The notes under the pieces were generated by a model. That model did no database searches. It was not told the DNA's origin and worked only from the letters and a program-made list of their open reading frames with translations. 64,000 nucleotides of DNA from the NCBI GenBank assembly GCA_947624325.1, contig CANQJT010000002.1, forward strand, positions 124,001 through 188,000, given 5' to 3'. Shown here piece by piece: positions 17,712 through 27,590 of the stretch. Numbering within the stretch: the first letter of the stretch is position 1; every line of letters starts with the position of its first letter. Both the position numbers and the translations under genes were made by a program. This DNA is from Candidatus Gastranaerophilales bacterium (GTDB lineage Bacteria > Cyanobacteriota > Vampirovibrionia > Gastranaerophilales > Gastranaerophilaceae).

Positions 17712-19796
17712 TTAAAAAATAAATCGTCCTTCGCAGCAGCCCTCATCAAGATTAACTGCCAAATCTCCCATGAATACTTCGTCTTTACCCAGTGCATCAG
17801 GTATAATTGAGAAGGTATTGGAAATTCCGTCTTGTGCATCATTAAACGGAAGTTTTGCAACCGAAGCAAGCGAAGCTACTGCCCCGTTTTTATCCCTTCC
17901 GTGCATAGGGTTTGCTCCGGGGGCAAGAGGCACTCCTTCTTTCCTGCCGTCAGGTGTGTTGCCTGTCTTTTTACCGTAAACGACATTTGATGTTATTGTT
18001 AATATTGACATTGTTGGTATTGAATTTCTGTATGTGTAGTGTTTTCTTATTTTTGCCATAAATGTTTTAACGATGTTTACGGCAATTTCATCAACTCTGT
18101 CATCGTTGTTTCCGTATTTCGGGAAATCGCCTTCCACCTGATAATCAATGACAATTCCGTTTTCATCCCTTATTGTTTTTACTTTTGCAAATTTAATTGC
18201 CGAAAGCGAATCCGCTACAACCGATAACCCTGCTATGCCTGTTGCAAAATACCTTTTTACATCCCTATCCATCAGGGCTAATTGCGCTTTTTCATAGCAG
18301 TATTTATCGTGCATATAGTGAATTACATTTAAGGTATTAACATACAGCCCTGCGAGCCATTCCATCATATCGTCGTATTTCTGCATTACTTCTCTATAGT
18401 CCAGATACTCTGAGGTGATAGGCTGATATTTAGGCCCTACCTGCTCTTTAAGTCTTTCATCAACTCCGCCGTTTATTGCATAAAGTAAACATTTTGCAAG
18501 GTTTGCTCTTGCCCCGAAAAACTGCATTTCTTTACCTACGACCATAGATGAAACACAGCAGGCAATAGCATAATCATCACCATGGATAACTCTCATCAAA
18601 TCATCATTTTCATACTGGATTGATGATGTTTTTATTGAAATTTTTGCGCAGTACTCTTTAAACGAGTGCGGAAGTTTTGTTGACCATAAAACTGTTAAAT
18701 TCGGTTCAGGCGCAGTACCTAAATTTTCAAGTGTGTGCAGATACCTGAATGAATTTTTTGTAACAAGGCTTCTGCCGTCAACACCCATGCCAGCAATAGA
18801 CTCTGTTACCCATGTAGGATCGCCAGAGAACAGTTCGTTATATTCAGGTGTTCTTGCAAACTTTACAAGTCTTAATTTCATTATAAAGTGGTCAATTAAT
18901 TCTTGCGCCTGTTCTTCTGTCAGAATTCCGTTTTTTAAATCTCTTTCAATGTAAATATCTAAGAAGGTTGAGGTTCTGCCAATACTCATTGCGGCACCGT
19001 TTTGTTCTTTTACGGCTGATAAATAGCCTAAATACAGCCATTGTATAGCTTCTTGAGCATTTTGAGCAGGTCGTGAAATGTCGTAACCGTATATTTTACC
19101 AAGCTCTATCATTTCTTTAAGAGCATTTATCTGGTCTGTTATTTCTTCCCTGAGTTGAATTCTGTCGGGAGTCATCTCTCCTTCAAGCGATTTAAACTGT
19201 TCTTGTTTATCTTGAATAAGTCTGTTTATTCCGTATAAAGCTACACGGCGGTAGTCGCCTATTATTCTGCCTCTGCCGTATGCGTCAGGAAGTCCTGTTA
19301 TAATTGCAGAGTGTCTTGCGGCTTTCATTTCGGGAGTATAAACATCAAATACTCCCTGATTATGGGTTTTTCTGTACTTTTTAAATATTTCCGAAATTTC
19401 GGGATTAACTTTATAACCGTATGAACTGCAGGAGGTTTCTGCCATTCTTATTCCGCCGAATGGCTGTAATGACCTTTTTAAGGGCTTATCTGTCTGTAAA
19501 CCCGTTATTTTTTCAAGGTCTTTATCTATATAACCTGCGCCATGGGAAGTTATTGTTGAAACAATATCGGTATCCATGTCAAGGACACCGCCTTTTTCTC
19601 TTTCTTCCTTAAACAGGTTAAGACATTTTGCCCATAGTTTTATAGTAGCATCCGTGGGAGGTGCCAAAAAGCTTGAATCACCTGTATATTCGGTATAGTT
19701 ATTTTGTATAAAATCCCTTACATCTATTTGTGTCTGCCATTTTCCGGGGTTAAAATCAGCCCGCTCGGAAATTTCCGTTTCACAAGAATTTAACAT
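17712..19796 (-). CDS. pflB: Pyruvate formate-lyase catalytic core lacking the glycyl-radical domain
   Basis: PFL converts pyruvate and CoA to acetyl-CoA and formate. The 694-residue protein carries the catalytic adjacent cysteines in [13 protein letters not shown] (Cys413-Cys414) and closely follows PFL up to [15 protein letters not shown]. It then ends with its own tail ([16 protein letters not shown]) instead of the RVSGYAV region. That missing part is encoded by the next gene; 694 plus 80 residues approximates the normal length of about 760. The tail is not a simple frameshift because the small protein repeats the adjoining NLxxLLDGY segment. A strong promoter lies upstream. Confidence 0.93.
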   Translation of the reverse strand: MLNSCETEISERADFNPGKWQTQIDVRDFIQNNYTEYTGDSSFLAPPTDATIKLWAKCLNLFKEEREKGGVLDMDTDIVSTITSHGAGYIDKDLEKITGLQTDKPLKRSLQPFGGIRMAETSCSSYGYKVNPEISEIFKKYRKTHNQGVFDVYTPEMKAARHSAIITGLPDAYGRGRIIGDYRRVALYGINRLIQDKQEQFKSLEGEMTPDRIQLREEITDQINALKEMIELGKIYGYDISRPAQNAQEAIQWLYLGYLSAVKEQNGAAMSIGRTSTFLDIYIERDLKNGILTEEQAQELIDHFIMKLRLVKFARTPEYNELFSGDPTWVTESIAGMGVDGRSLVTKNSFRYLHTLENLGTAPEPNLTVLWSTKLPHSFKEYCAKISIKTSSIQYENDDLMRVIHGDDYAIACCVSSMVVGKEMQFFGARANLAKCLLYAINGGVDERLKEQVGPKYQPITSEYLDYREVMQKYDDMMEWLAGLYVNTLNVIHYMHDKYCYEKAQLALMDRDVKRYFATGIAGLSVVADSLSAIKFAKVKTIRDENGIVIDYQVEGDFPKYGNNDDRVDEIAVNIVKTFMAKIRKHYTYRNSIPTMSILTITSNVVYGKKTGNTPDGRKEGVPLAPGANPMHGRDKNGAVASLASVAKLPFNDAQDGISNTFSIIPDALGKDEVFMGDLAVNLDEGCCEGRFIF

Positions 19797-19875
19797 TTAA
19801 CATCTCCCCTAATCCATCTTTACGGCATGAACACCTGACTTTATGTTTTCTTCCGTTTTTTGAGTATAGCACACA

Positions 19876-19904
19876 ATTATAATTTTTTTTAAAAATAAAG
19901 TCAA
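19876..19904 (-). promoter_or_regulatory. Sigma-70-type promoter for the pfl operon
   Basis: On the minus strand, TTGACT (19904-19899) and TATAAT (19881-19876) are exactly 17 bp apart, leaving a leader of about 70 nt to the pflB ATG. This is the best consensus match noticed in the window. No clear FNR or ArcA site was recognised nearby. Confidence 0.75.
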
Positions 19905-19990
19905 ATCTTTATATAAGTTTTACAATAATTTAATTTTTTAAATAAAATTTATGATATTATTAAACTACGAAAAAATATAAGGACTTTATT

Positions 19991-20641
19991 TTGAAAAAAT
20001 TTATATCGGCTAAAGAAGCGGCAGCATTAATAAAAGATAACTCTACAATTATGGTCGGAGGTTTTTTAAGCTGCGGAGCACCTGATAAAATTATTGATGA
20101 GCTTGTTAAAACAGATGTCAAAAATCTTACAATGATTGCTAATGATACTTCAACAGAACATGTTGATAAAGGTAAACTTATTGAATACGGAAAAGTAAAA
20201 AAAGTTATTACAACCCATATAGGTACAAATCCCATAACAGGTAAAAAAATGCACGATGGTGAGCTTGAAGTTGAATTTTATCCGATGGGAACTTTAGTTG
20301 AAAAAATTCACGCAAAAGGCTCTGGCTTGGGCGGTGTGCTTACTCCTACAGGAATTGGTACTATCCTTGAAGAAGGTAAGAAAATTGTTGAAATAAAAGG
20401 TAAAAAATATATCTTTGAAGAACCCTTAGGTGCTGATTTTGCACTTATATACGGCACAAAAGCGGATAAGTACGGCAATGTTAAATTTGAAGGTACAACA
20501 AGAAACTTTAATACATCAATGGCAACGGCGGCTGATGTTGTTATACTTCAAGCTGATGAAATAGTTGAAGCAATTAATCCTGATGAAGTTGTCATCCCCG
20601 GAATTTTCATTGATTATATTGTTAAAAGGGAGGAAAATTAA
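19991..20641 (+). CDS. CoA-transferase subunit A (3-oxoacid/butyrate type)
   Basis: This is the alpha subunit of a family I CoA-transferase that moves CoA between short-chain acids. Typical features in 216 residues are SAKEAAALIKDNSTIMVGGF, SCGAPDKIIDEL, a NDTS segment and GTLVEKIHAKGSGLGGVLTP. The start is TTG (MKKFISAKE) with a TAAGGA box upstream. It overlaps subunit B by 1 bp. Substrate could be acetoacetate, butyrate or acetate; sequence alone does not decide. An acetate- or butyrate-forming role would suit the fermentative pfl operon next door. Confidence 0.92.
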   Translation: MKKFISAKEAAALIKDNSTIMVGGFLSCGAPDKIIDELVKTDVKNLTMIANDTSTEHVDKGKLIEYGKVKKVITTHIGTNPITGKKMHDGELEVEFYPMGTLVEKIHAKGSGLGGVLTPTGIGTILEEGKKIVEIKGKKYIFEEPLGADFALIYGTKADKYGNVKFEGTTRNFNTSMATAADVVILQADEIVEAINPDEVVIPGIFIDYIVKREEN

Positions 20642-21318
20642 TGTCTCCTATACTTCAGGAATTAACAAAAGATAAAATAAAAGAAATTATTGCAAAAAGA
20701 ATTGCCAAAGAATTTAAAGAAAATGATATTGTAACTTTAGGCATAGGACTTCCGACGGAAGCCGTAAAATATGTTAAAGACGGAATGAATATTATCTTTC
20801 AGTCGGAAAACGGGATTTTGGGCTTGGGTAAAAATCAAACAGGTCCTAATTATAATAAAAAAGTGGTTAATGCAGGCGGTGCTTATGTTAATGTAGTTGA
20901 AGGCGCAAGCTTTTATGATTCGCAGATGGCATTTACAATTATGCGAGGCGGACATATTGATGCTACTGTTTTAGGCGCTTTGCAGGTTGATGCCGAAGGG
21001 AGTATAGCAAGCTGGCAGATTCCGGGTAAATTTGTCCCCGGTATCGGCGGTTCCATGGATTTAATTGTAGGCTCTAAAAGAGTTATTGTTGCGATGACGC
21101 ATACCGCTAATGATGTTCCTAAAATAGTTAAAAAATGTACATATCCCTTAACCGCATACAAAGAAGTAGATATGATTGTTACCGAAAGATGCGTTTTTGA
21201 AGTTGCAAATGACGGTCTTATTTTAACGGAAATTAACCCTATGTTTACAGTCGAAGATATTAAAAATTCAACTGATGCAAACTTTATTATCAGCAAAAAT
21301 TTAAAAGATATGGTTTAG
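20641..21318 (+). CDS. CoA-transferase subunit B
   Basis: The beta subunit carries the catalytic glutamate, seen in FQSENGILGLG near residue 58. Other landmarks are VTLGIGLPTEAVKYV, GGHIDATVLGALQVD and WQIPGKFVPGIGGSMDL, all typical of the family. At 225 residues it is of normal size. Its ATG begins on the last base of the subunit A stop, so a stoichiometric complex is expected. lipA follows without any gap. Confidence 0.93.
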   Translation: MSPILQELTKDKIKEIIAKRIAKEFKENDIVTLGIGLPTEAVKYVKDGMNIIFQSENGILGLGKNQTGPNYNKKVVNAGGAYVNVVEGASFYDSQMAFTIMRGGHIDATVLGALQVDAEGSIASWQIPGKFVPGIGGSMDLIVGSKRVIVAMTHTANDVPKIVKKCTYPLTAYKEVDMIVTERCVFEVANDGLILTEINPMFTVEDIKNSTDANFIISKNLKDMV

Positions 21319-22179
21319 ATGGAAAAAAGTTTTAAAAGATTACCTTCATATCTTAAAAGAGGGATATTAGATACCGAAAAAACTAAATCTGTAAGGCAGA
21401 TTTTAAAATCTAATTGCTTGAATACCGTCTGTGAAGCCGCAAGATGTCCGAATAAAAATGAATGCTACTCTAAAAATACCGCTACATTTTTAATTATGGG
21501 TAATATTTGCACCCGTAATTGCAGATTTTGCAATGTCTCAGCAGGTAAGCCCGAGCTATTAAATCCTGAAGAACCAAAAAAAATAGCTGATGCCGTATTA
21601 AAATTAGGGCTTAAATATGCCGTTATAACCTCTGTCACCAGAGATGATCTGCCTGACGGCGGTGCATCTCACTTCGCTGAGGTTATATACGAAATCAAAA
21701 AATTAACCCCTAATGTCAGGGTTGAAGTTTTGACTCCCGATTTTAAAGGGGATAAAAATGCTATTGATACGGTAATTAAAGCTAAACCTGATGTATTTAA
21801 TCATAATATTGAAACAGTTCCTGCCTTGTATAAAAAAGCAAGACCGCAGGCAGATTATAATCAATCGCTTGATTTTTTGGATTATGTAAAAAAGCATTCC
21901 GATATTTTAACAAAAACAGGATTAATGCTTGGTCTTGGCGAAACTAAAGATGAACTTATCAAAATATTTGAAGATTTGGTTAAAATCAAATGCGATATTG
22001 TAACAATTGGTCAGTATATTCAGCCTTCAAAAGCTCATCTTCCGGTTATAAAGTATTATGAACCATCTGAGTATGATGAATTAACTGCCATTGCAAAGAA
22101 AATGGGGATAAAACACACCTTCTTTTCACCTCTTGCAAGGAGTTCATATAAAGCAGCAAATGTTTTCAGTGAAAATTAA
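21319..22179 (+). CDS. lipA: Lipoyl synthase
   Basis: LipA inserts two sulfurs into protein-bound octanoyl groups. Both iron-sulfur motifs are visible: CEAARCPNKNEC (Cys38, 43, 49; auxiliary cluster) and CTRNCRFC (Cys64, 68, 71; radical-SAM cluster). SVTRDDLPDGG and the C-terminal SPLARSSYKA, containing the cluster-ligating serine RSSY, complete the family pattern. It starts immediately at the CoA-transferase stop, so the three genes form one operon. No lipB or lipoyl enzyme gene was seen in the window. The stop shares TTAA with the next, convergent gene. Confidence 0.96.
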   Translation: MEKSFKRLPSYLKRGILDTEKTKSVRQILKSNCLNTVCEAARCPNKNECYSKNTATFLIMGNICTRNCRFCNVSAGKPELLNPEEPKKIADAVLKLGLKYAVITSVTRDDLPDGGASHFAEVIYEIKKLTPNVRVEVLTPDFKGDKNAIDTVIKAKPDVFNHNIETVPALYKKARPQADYNQSLDFLDYVKKHSDILTKTGLMLGLGETKDELIKIFEDLVKIKCDIVTIGQYIQPSKAHLPVIKYYEPSEYDELTAIAKKMGIKHTFFSPLARSSYKAANVFSEN

Positions 22180-22403
22180 ATTTGTTTTTCTCTTCTGTAA
22201 TTTTCTAAATAAAGCATTACTCTATCCTTAAACGCAATAAAGAATAAAGCAACACCTACAAGTATTACGGAATTTAATAATACAAATAATACAATTTTAT
22301 TACCGCTTAATAGCAGGGGCATATTAAAAAATAAAACACTAAACATTAAGCTTAAAGCGAGTAATAAAAATATTACCGAAAAATAAGTAGCAAATTTATG
22401 CAT
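22176..22403 (-). CDS. Small two-TM membrane protein
   Basis: This 75-residue protein has two hydrophobic helices (about 7-28 and 36-57) joined by a short loop and a basic C-terminal tail (MLYLENYRREKQI). I do not recognise a family. GAAGGAAG upstream of the ATG is a good ribosome binding site. It is convergent with lipA, sharing a TTAA as double stop, and lies downstream of clpC beyond a terminator, so it probably has its own promoter in the 181-bp gap. Confidence 0.6.
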   Translation of the reverse strand: MHKFATYFSVIFLLLALSLMFSVLFFNMPLLLSGNKIVLFVLLNSVILVGVALFFIAFKDRVMLYLENYRREKQI

Positions 22404-22441
22404 ATAAAACCGCCTTTTCTTCCTTCTTAAAAATAAAATAT

Positions 22442-22475
22442 GACACTAAAAAATGAAGCACTCACTTCAGGTGTC
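22442..22475. other. Stem-loop between clpC and the small membrane protein gene
   Basis: GACAC (22442-22446) pairs with GTGTC (22471-22475), and within it TGAAG (22454-22458) pairs with CTTCA (22465-22469). The hairpin lies in the leader region of the 75-residue protein and has no T-run directly after it on either strand, so it is not an obvious terminator. Its role is unknown. Confidence 0.4.
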
Positions 22476-22540
22476 GGATGAATAAGAAGATAAACAGTTT
22501 AATAAAATTTTTCTCATGACTTGATTATAACATTTTTTTT

Positions 22541-22572
22541 AACAAAAAAAAAGCCCCCGTCTTTGGGAGCTT
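22541..22572 (-). terminator. Rho-independent terminator of clpC
   Basis: Reading the minus strand, AAGCTCCC-AAAGAC-GGGGGCTT forms a GC-rich stem followed at once by a run of about nine T residues. It begins 13 nt after the clpC stop codon and is one of the few clear intrinsic terminators in the window. Confidence 0.88.
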
Positions 22573-22584
22573 CTAAATTCTTAA

Positions 22585-25026
22585 TTATTCTTTTTCACAT
22601 TCAAAGATAATTTTTTCATCTTTAAGTTTAAGAACTATTTTATTTCCTTCTTTATATTTGCCTGATAGGATTTCTTCAGCTAATCCGTCTTCTATCCGCT
22701 TTTGGATTAACCTTCTTAAAGGTCTTGCTCCGTATGCTTCGGAGTATCCGGCTTCACCTAAGTAATCTTTTACTTCATCGGTTACTTCTATTGTTAAATT
22801 CTGTGACTCTAATCGTTTAAATAAATCATTTAACATTAAGTCTACAATCTGACGAATTTCAGGCTTAGACAGATGAGCAAATACAATAATATCATCAATT
22901 CTGTTTAAGAATTCGGGACGGAAGGATTTCTTCATTTCTTCCATTACGGTATCTTTTAATTTTTCATATTTATCTTTTTGTTCATCTTCCGCAACACTAA
23001 ATCCAAGCTTGCTTGTATTTGTAATCATGCTTGCACCAACGTTGCTGGTCATAATAATGATTGTGTTTTTAAAGTTAATATGTCTGCCCTTTGAATCGGT
23101 TAAACGACCGTCATCCAGTATTTGAAGCATTATGTTAAATACATCGGGGTGCGCTTTTTCGATTTCGTCAAAAAGAATTACACTATAAGGCTTCTTTCTG
23201 ATTATTTCAGTTAAGTGACCGCCATCGTCATAACCTACATACCCGGGAGGTGAACCGATTAATTTTGCTGTTGAATGTTTTTCCATAAATTCTGACATAT
23301 CAACACGAATCATATTATCTTCCGAGCCAAATACAGCTTCCGCCAGAGCTTTTGCAAGTTCTGTTTTACCTACACCTGTAGGCCCTGAGAATATAAAGCT
23401 TCCGATTGGTCTATTGGGTGATTTTAACCCTACTCTTGCTCTTCTTATCGCTTTAGATAGAGCAACAACGGCTTGTTCTTGACCGATAACTCTTTTATGA
23501 AGTGTTTCTTCAAGTTTTAAAAGTCTTTCGCTTTCGCCTTCCGTTATTTTTGTTGTTGGAATACCCGTCATTTGGCTTACAACTTCAGCTACCTGTTCTG
23601 CGGTAACAGTCGGTTTATTTTCTTCATTATCTTCTCTCCATTTTAGAGACATTTCACGAATTTTTTCTTTTAAATCTGCTTCATCATCTCTTAAATTAGA
23701 GGCTGTTTCAAACTCTTGATTTCTTATTGCATCTTCTTTTTGTTTAATTACAGCTTTTAATTCTTTTTCAAGCTCTTTACCTTCAGGCGGCAGTGCGCTT
23801 GTTTGTATACGAAGTTTTGATGCCGCTTCATCTATAATATCTATAGCTTTATCCGGTAAAAATCTGTCTGTTATGTATTTATAAGATAATTCCGTTGCTG
23901 CTACTATTGCATCATCAGAAATATTTAACTTGTGATGTTCTTCATATTTAGGTTTTAACCCTTTTATGATTTCAATGGTATCTTCTACTGAAGGTTCTTC
24001 AATAATAATTGACTGAAATCTTCTTTCCAATGCAGGGTCTTTTTCTACATATTTTCTGTATTCATCCAGTGTAGTAGCACCTATAACCTGAATTTCGCCT
24101 CTTGATAATGCAGGTTTTAGGATGTTTGCCGCATCTATAGCACCTTCTGCTGCACCTGCACCTATTAAAGTATGCATTTCATCTATAATTAATATAATGT
24201 TGCCTGCCTGACGAATTTCATCCATTATTTTTTTGAGTCGTTCTTCAAATTCACCCCTGTATTTTGTACCTGCAACCAATAATCCCATATCTAACTGGAC
24301 TACTTTTTTGCCTTCCAAAATATCAGGTACTTCGGAATTTACAATTCTTGCGGCTAAGCCTTCAACTACTGCAGTTTTACCTACACCGGGTTCTCCTAAA
24401 AGTACCGGATTATTTTTTGTTCTTCTTGCAAGAATTTGTATAACTCTTTCAATTTCTTTTTCTCTGCCTACAACAGGGTCAAGTCTTTGTTCCTGAGCCG
24501 CCAAAGTTAAATCAGTTCCGAATTCATCAAGACTTGGGGTCTTTGTTTTACCTGATGAGGCAGTTGCTGCTGTTGCAGTGGTCGTAGGTTTGGTTTCACC
24601 AAGCATTTTTATCACGTTACTTCTTACTTTGTTGAGATCAACACCCAAGTTTTCCAGCACCCTGGCTGCAACACCTTCACCTTCTCTTATTAATCCTAAA
24701 AGCAGGTGTTCCGTACCTATATAATTATGGCCCAGTTGTCTTGCTTCATCCCAAGACAGTTCTAATACTCTTTTTGCTCTAGGCGTAAAAGGAATTTCTA
24801 CCGCAACAAAGCCTGAACCTCTGCCAATAATTTTTTCTACTTCTACTCTGGCATCTTTAAGTGTTACTCCCATTGTTTTTAATGTCTTTGCAGCAACACC
24901 GGTGCCTTCGCCTATTAATCCCAAAAGCACCTGCTCAGTACCTACAAAATTATGACCCAGTCTTCTTGCTTCTTCTTGTGCAAGCATTATTACTTTTATA
25001 GCCTTTTCGGTAAAACGTTCAAACAT
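22585..25026 (-). CDS. clpC: ATP-dependent Clp protease ATP-binding subunit ClpC
   Basis: ClpC unfolds substrates for ClpP and disaggregates proteins. The 813-residue protein has two N-terminal Clp_N repeats (1-145; both with LGHN(F/Y)(V/I)GTE), AAA module 1 with [14 protein letters not shown], a UVR motif in the linker ([19 protein letters not shown]), and AAA module 2 with [14 protein letters not shown]. The UVR motif separates it from ClpA and ClpB. No CtsR-like operator or adjacent mcsAB genes were recognised. A clear terminator follows. Confidence 0.97.
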   Translation of the reverse strand: MFERFTEKAIKVIMLAQEEARRLGHNFVGTEQVLLGLIGEGTGVAAKTLKTMGVTLKDARVEVEKIIGRGSGFVAVEIPFTPRAKRVLELSWDEARQLGHNYIGTEHLLLGLIREGEGVAARVLENLGVDLNKVRSNVIKMLGETKPTTTATAATASSGKTKTPSLDEFGTDLTLAAQEQRLDPVVGREKEIERVIQILARRTKNNPVLLGEPGVGKTAVVEGLAARIVNSEVPDILEGKKVVQLDMGLLVAGTKYRGEFEERLKKIMDEIRQAGNIILIIDEMHTLIGAGAAEGAIDAANILKPALSRGEIQVIGATTLDEYRKYVEKDPALERRFQSIIIEEPSVEDTIEIIKGLKPKYEEHHKLNISDDAIVAATELSYKYITDRFLPDKAIDIIDEAASKLRIQTSALPPEGKELEKELKAVIKQKEDAIRNQEFETASNLRDDEADLKEKIREMSLKWREDNEENKPTVTAEQVAEVVSQMTGIPTTKITEGESERLLKLEETLHKRVIGQEQAVVALSKAIRRARVGLKSPNRPIGSFIFSGPTGVGKTELAKALAEAVFGSEDNMIRVDMSEFMEKHSTAKLIGSPPGYVGYDDGGHLTEIIRKKPYSVILFDEIEKAHPDVFNIMLQILDDGRLTDSKGRHINFKNTIIIMTSNVGASMITNTSKLGFSVAEDEQKDKYEKLKDTVMEEMKKSFRPEFLNRIDDIIVFAHLSKPEIRQIVDLMLNDLFKRLESQNLTIEVTDEVKDYLGEAGYSEAYGARPLRRLIQKRIEDGLAEEILSGKYKEGNKIVLKLKDEKIIFECEKE

Positions 25027-25093
25027 TGCTTTACTTTCTCCTGATAAGACTCTATATTATTTATTTTACACCATAATACAAATTATACAATCA

Positions 25094-25687
25094 TTAACTT
25101 ATATGGTTTAATTTTATTTTTGCCGGAAAATATTCTTTTTCTACTCCTAACGCATTTATAAAAGCCATTTTAGCTTTTTCTTTTTCATTACTTTTTAAAT
25201 ATATTTCACCAAGTATAAAATGACTTTCCGGGTCTTTGTACCATATATTTAAACTCTTTTCTATAAAAATTTGGGCTTGTTGGCTGAAATTATTATTATT
25301 TAATACTCTTGCACTGTATTTATATATTTCTTTGTTAAAATTCTCAAAATAATTATTTTTACTTAATATTTTTTCTATCATATTATATTGCTTGTACAAA
25401 AACAGCATTTCTAAATCCTGTTCATAAAAATTTCTTATTTGAAAATATGTCGGATTATACTCGAAATTATCCGTTAATATGCCAATCAGTGACAAAAGCC
25501 AATTTGTGTATGAATATTTTCTTTGTATTAATGTTAATAAAACTTTTGATTCTTCTATTTCACCTGATAAAAATTTACAATAACCGCATCCTAATATATT
25601 TCCGGCTTTGTTGAAATACTCAAATGCTTCATCAGGGTTGAGATTATTTAATGCTTTTTTTGCAAAAGTATTTAATTCTTTGTCCAT
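25094..25687 (-). CDS. TPR-like helical repeat protein
   Basis: The 197-residue soluble protein consists of repeated helical hairpins. Clear TPR-like signatures are ALNNLNPDEAFEYFNKAGNI near the N-terminus and a C-terminal pair around IEKSLNIWYKDPESHFILGE and YLKSNEKEKAKMAFINAL. It is probably a scaffold for protein contacts. No signal peptide is seen. It lies between clpC and another TPR protein on the same strand, but the gaps (67 and 84 bp) do not force an operon. Function unknown. Confidence 0.65.
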   Translation of the reverse strand: MDKELNTFAKKALNNLNPDEAFEYFNKAGNILGCGYCKFLSGEIEESKVLLTLIQRKYSYTNWLLSLIGILTDNFEYNPTYFQIRNFYEQDLEMLFLYKQYNMIEKILSKNNYFENFNKEIYKYSARVLNNNNFSQQAQIFIEKSLNIWYKDPESHFILGEIYLKSNEKEKAKMAFINALGVEKEYFPAKIKLNHIS

Positions 25688-25771
25688 TCTTATTTTGTCC
25701 GAATATATTTATAAAATTTAACGAACTAAGAGTGTAATTTATGCAGTTGATAAAAATTTTAACGGTAATTA

Positions 25772-26347
25772 TTAGTGAGTATTTATTGCATCTCTTTGCA
25801 TACTTGCTCTTTGTTGATTTATAAATGCTCTTGCATCATCGTGTATATTATTTGGGTATTTCCCTGTTATTAGTTTATTTATTTCCGCATCATTTGAGTT
25901 TACTTTTTTCATATTCTGCTGTTTAGCAAGAAACTTATTTAAAAATGTTACAGGGTCAGACTTTAATTGTTTTATTTCATCATATGTTAAATCTTGATAT
26001 TTGCATTTCTCTTCATTTTCCATGCATAGTTCTGCTTGAATTGAATATGAAGTTAATTGAGGTACTGTATTTAATTCTATTACTTTATCAAATGCATCAT
26101 GAGCTTCTTGTTTCATAGCTATATTCATATATGATGTGCCTAAATAATACCAAGCAACGGCATTTGTCGGGTCTTTTAATACATACAGTTTTAAATCCGA
26201 AATACATCCAAGATAATTTTTTGCTTTGTATTTTGATATTGCTTCTTTTATTACCTGCTTACTTGTATCACTTGCTTGTACGTCAGCATAACAAGAATAT
26301 ATGCATATAACAGAAATGGTTAAACAAAATGCTAATAATTTTTTCAT
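25772..26347 (-). CDS. Exported TPR protein
   Basis: The 191-residue product starts with a signal peptide (MKKLLAFCLTISVICIYSC, with a cleavage region around CYADVQA). At least two TPR units follow: YKAKNYLGCISDLKLYVLKD with AVAWYYLGTSYMNIAMKQEA. A charged C-terminal tail is rich in Asn and Lys. The CYA near position 20 could also be read as a weak lipobox, but the preceding residues do not fit well. It is probably periplasmic; the function is unknown. Confidence 0.65.
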   Translation of the reverse strand: MKKLLAFCLTISVICIYSCYADVQASDTSKQVIKEAISKYKAKNYLGCISDLKLYVLKDPTNAVAWYYLGTSYMNIAMKQEAHDAFDKVIELNTVPQLTSYSIQAELCMENEEKCKYQDLTYDEIKQLKSDPVTFLNKFLAKQQNMKKVNSNDAEINKLITGKYPNNIHDDARAFINQQRASMQRDAINTH

Positions 26348-26509
26348 AAAATATCCTCAATTATCTTTTGGGTGTATTACAATCCGTTTATATAAATTAT
26401 ATACCCATTTTTATAAAAAACCTAGTTTGTTTACATTAATTTTATTATTTTATTTCATCCTTTCAGTTGAAATAATTTTAATAATACTATATTAACTTTT
26501 GTAACAATA

Positions 26510-26523
26510 GTATAATATTATAC
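26510..26523. promoter_or_regulatory. 14-bp perfect palindrome overlapping a -10-like box
   Basis: GTATAATATTATAC is a perfect palindrome that contains a TATAAT hexamer, 33 bp before the ATG of a small HTH gene. A wider TTGTA/TACAA symmetry surrounds it. It is a natural candidate for an autoregulatory operator of that HTH protein, but a chance AT-rich palindrome cannot be excluded. Confidence 0.45.
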
Positions 26524-26556
26524 AAGCATGTTGACTATACAATTTGTGGAGGAAAA

Positions 26557-26787
26557 ATGAAAATTAAAATTAAAGAAACAGTGAAAGCTAAAAGAGGCTG
26601 GAGCCTTTACAAATTGGCAAAAGTTCTGGATCTCCCCCAGCAGACAATATACTCTTGGGCAAACGGAAGAACACAGCCTTCATATGAAAATATGGACAGA
26701 CTATGTGAAACTATAGGGTGCAGTGTTGGTGATTTATTTGAATCAGAACCGGTTCAGAAAAAGTTAAATCTTGCTGTTAATCAGTAA
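26557..26787 (+). CDS. Small XRE-family transcriptional regulator
   Basis: The 76-residue product is one HTH_3 (Cro/C1) domain: RGWSLYKLAKVLDLPQQTIY, recognition helix PQQTIYSWANGR, then NMDRLCETIGCSVGDLFE. It resembles the short YozG-like or prophage-type regulators. GGAGGAAAA gives a strong ribosome binding site. A palindrome upstream overlaps its likely promoter, which suggests autoregulation. It stands alone, and its end overlaps convergent tlyA by 11 bp. Confidence 0.85.
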   Translation: MKIKIKETVKAKRGWSLYKLAKVLDLPQQTIYSWANGRTQPSYENMDRLCETIGCSVGDLFESEPVQKKLNLAVNQ

Positions 26788-27589
26788 GATTTTCATGGGC
26801 TTGATTTACTGTTTCTTCTGCGTTTATTTTTATTTTTTCGTCTTTATTTGTTAAATATATTAAATATTCTATGTTGCCTTTTGGTCCTTTTATCGGCGAA
26901 TAGGTTAAATTTTTAGTATATAAATTTAATTCCCGGCAGTATTCAATTATACTGTTTATAATTTCAAGATGTATTCTTTTATCTTTAACAACTCCGTTTT
27001 TACCTACTTGTTCTTTTCCTGCTTCAAATTGAGGTTTTATTAATGATACAATTTCGTAATTTTCGGGATTTGCAAGTTTTAAAATATTTAAAAGTACTTT
27101 TTTTATTGATATAAAAGATAAATCCATTGTTATAAATTCGGCTTTATCATCTGTTTCACAGTAAATATCCGATAATATGCAGTTTTTAATATTTACTCTT
27201 TCAATGACTTTAACTCTGTTATCCGTTCTTAATTTCCAAGCAAATTGACCGTAGCCTACATCTACGGAGTATACTTTTTTTGCCCCGTTTTGGAGCATGC
27301 AGTCTGTAAATCCGCCTGTTGATGCACCTGCATCCAGACAAATTTTATCTTTTAAATTTATTTTAAATTCTTTGATTGCTTTATCAAGCTTGTATCCGCC
27401 TCTTGAAACAAACGGCATGGATTTTATTTCAAAATTTGTATTTTCTTTTACTTCAAGAAGATATCCTGCTTTTGTTATTCTTTCGCCGTCTACCTTTACG
27501 TCGCCTGCCATTATTGCAGACTGCGCCTTGCTTTTTGTTTCAAAATATCCTTTATCTAGCAGTATTTTATCTAATCTTTCTTTTGCCAT
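26777..27589 (-). CDS. tlyA: TlyA family rRNA (cytidine-2'-O)-methyltransferase
   Basis: TlyA homologues methylate 2'-OH positions in 16S and 23S rRNA and were first described as hemolysins. An S4 RNA-binding domain occupies residues 1-60 (ERLDKILLDKGYFETKSKA), followed by an FtsJ-like methyltransferase domain with the SAM motif CLDAGASTGGFTDCMLQNGA, VDVGYGQFAWKLR and MDLSFISIKKVL. The 270-residue length is normal. It follows tatD by 1 bp on the same strand and overlaps the HTH gene tail by 11 bp. Confidence 0.94.
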   Translation of the reverse strand: MAKERLDKILLDKGYFETKSKAQSAIMAGDVKVDGERITKAGYLLEVKENTNFEIKSMPFVSRGGYKLDKAIKEFKINLKDKICLDAGASTGGFTDCMLQNGAKKVYSVDVGYGQFAWKLRTDNRVKVIERVNIKNCILSDIYCETDDKAEFITMDLSFISIKKVLLNILKLANPENYEIVSLIKPQFEAGKEQVGKNGVVKDKRIHLEIINSIIEYCRELNLYTKNLTYSPIKGPKGNIEYLIYLTNKDEKIKINAEETVNQAHENLTD

Positions 27590-27590
27590 A

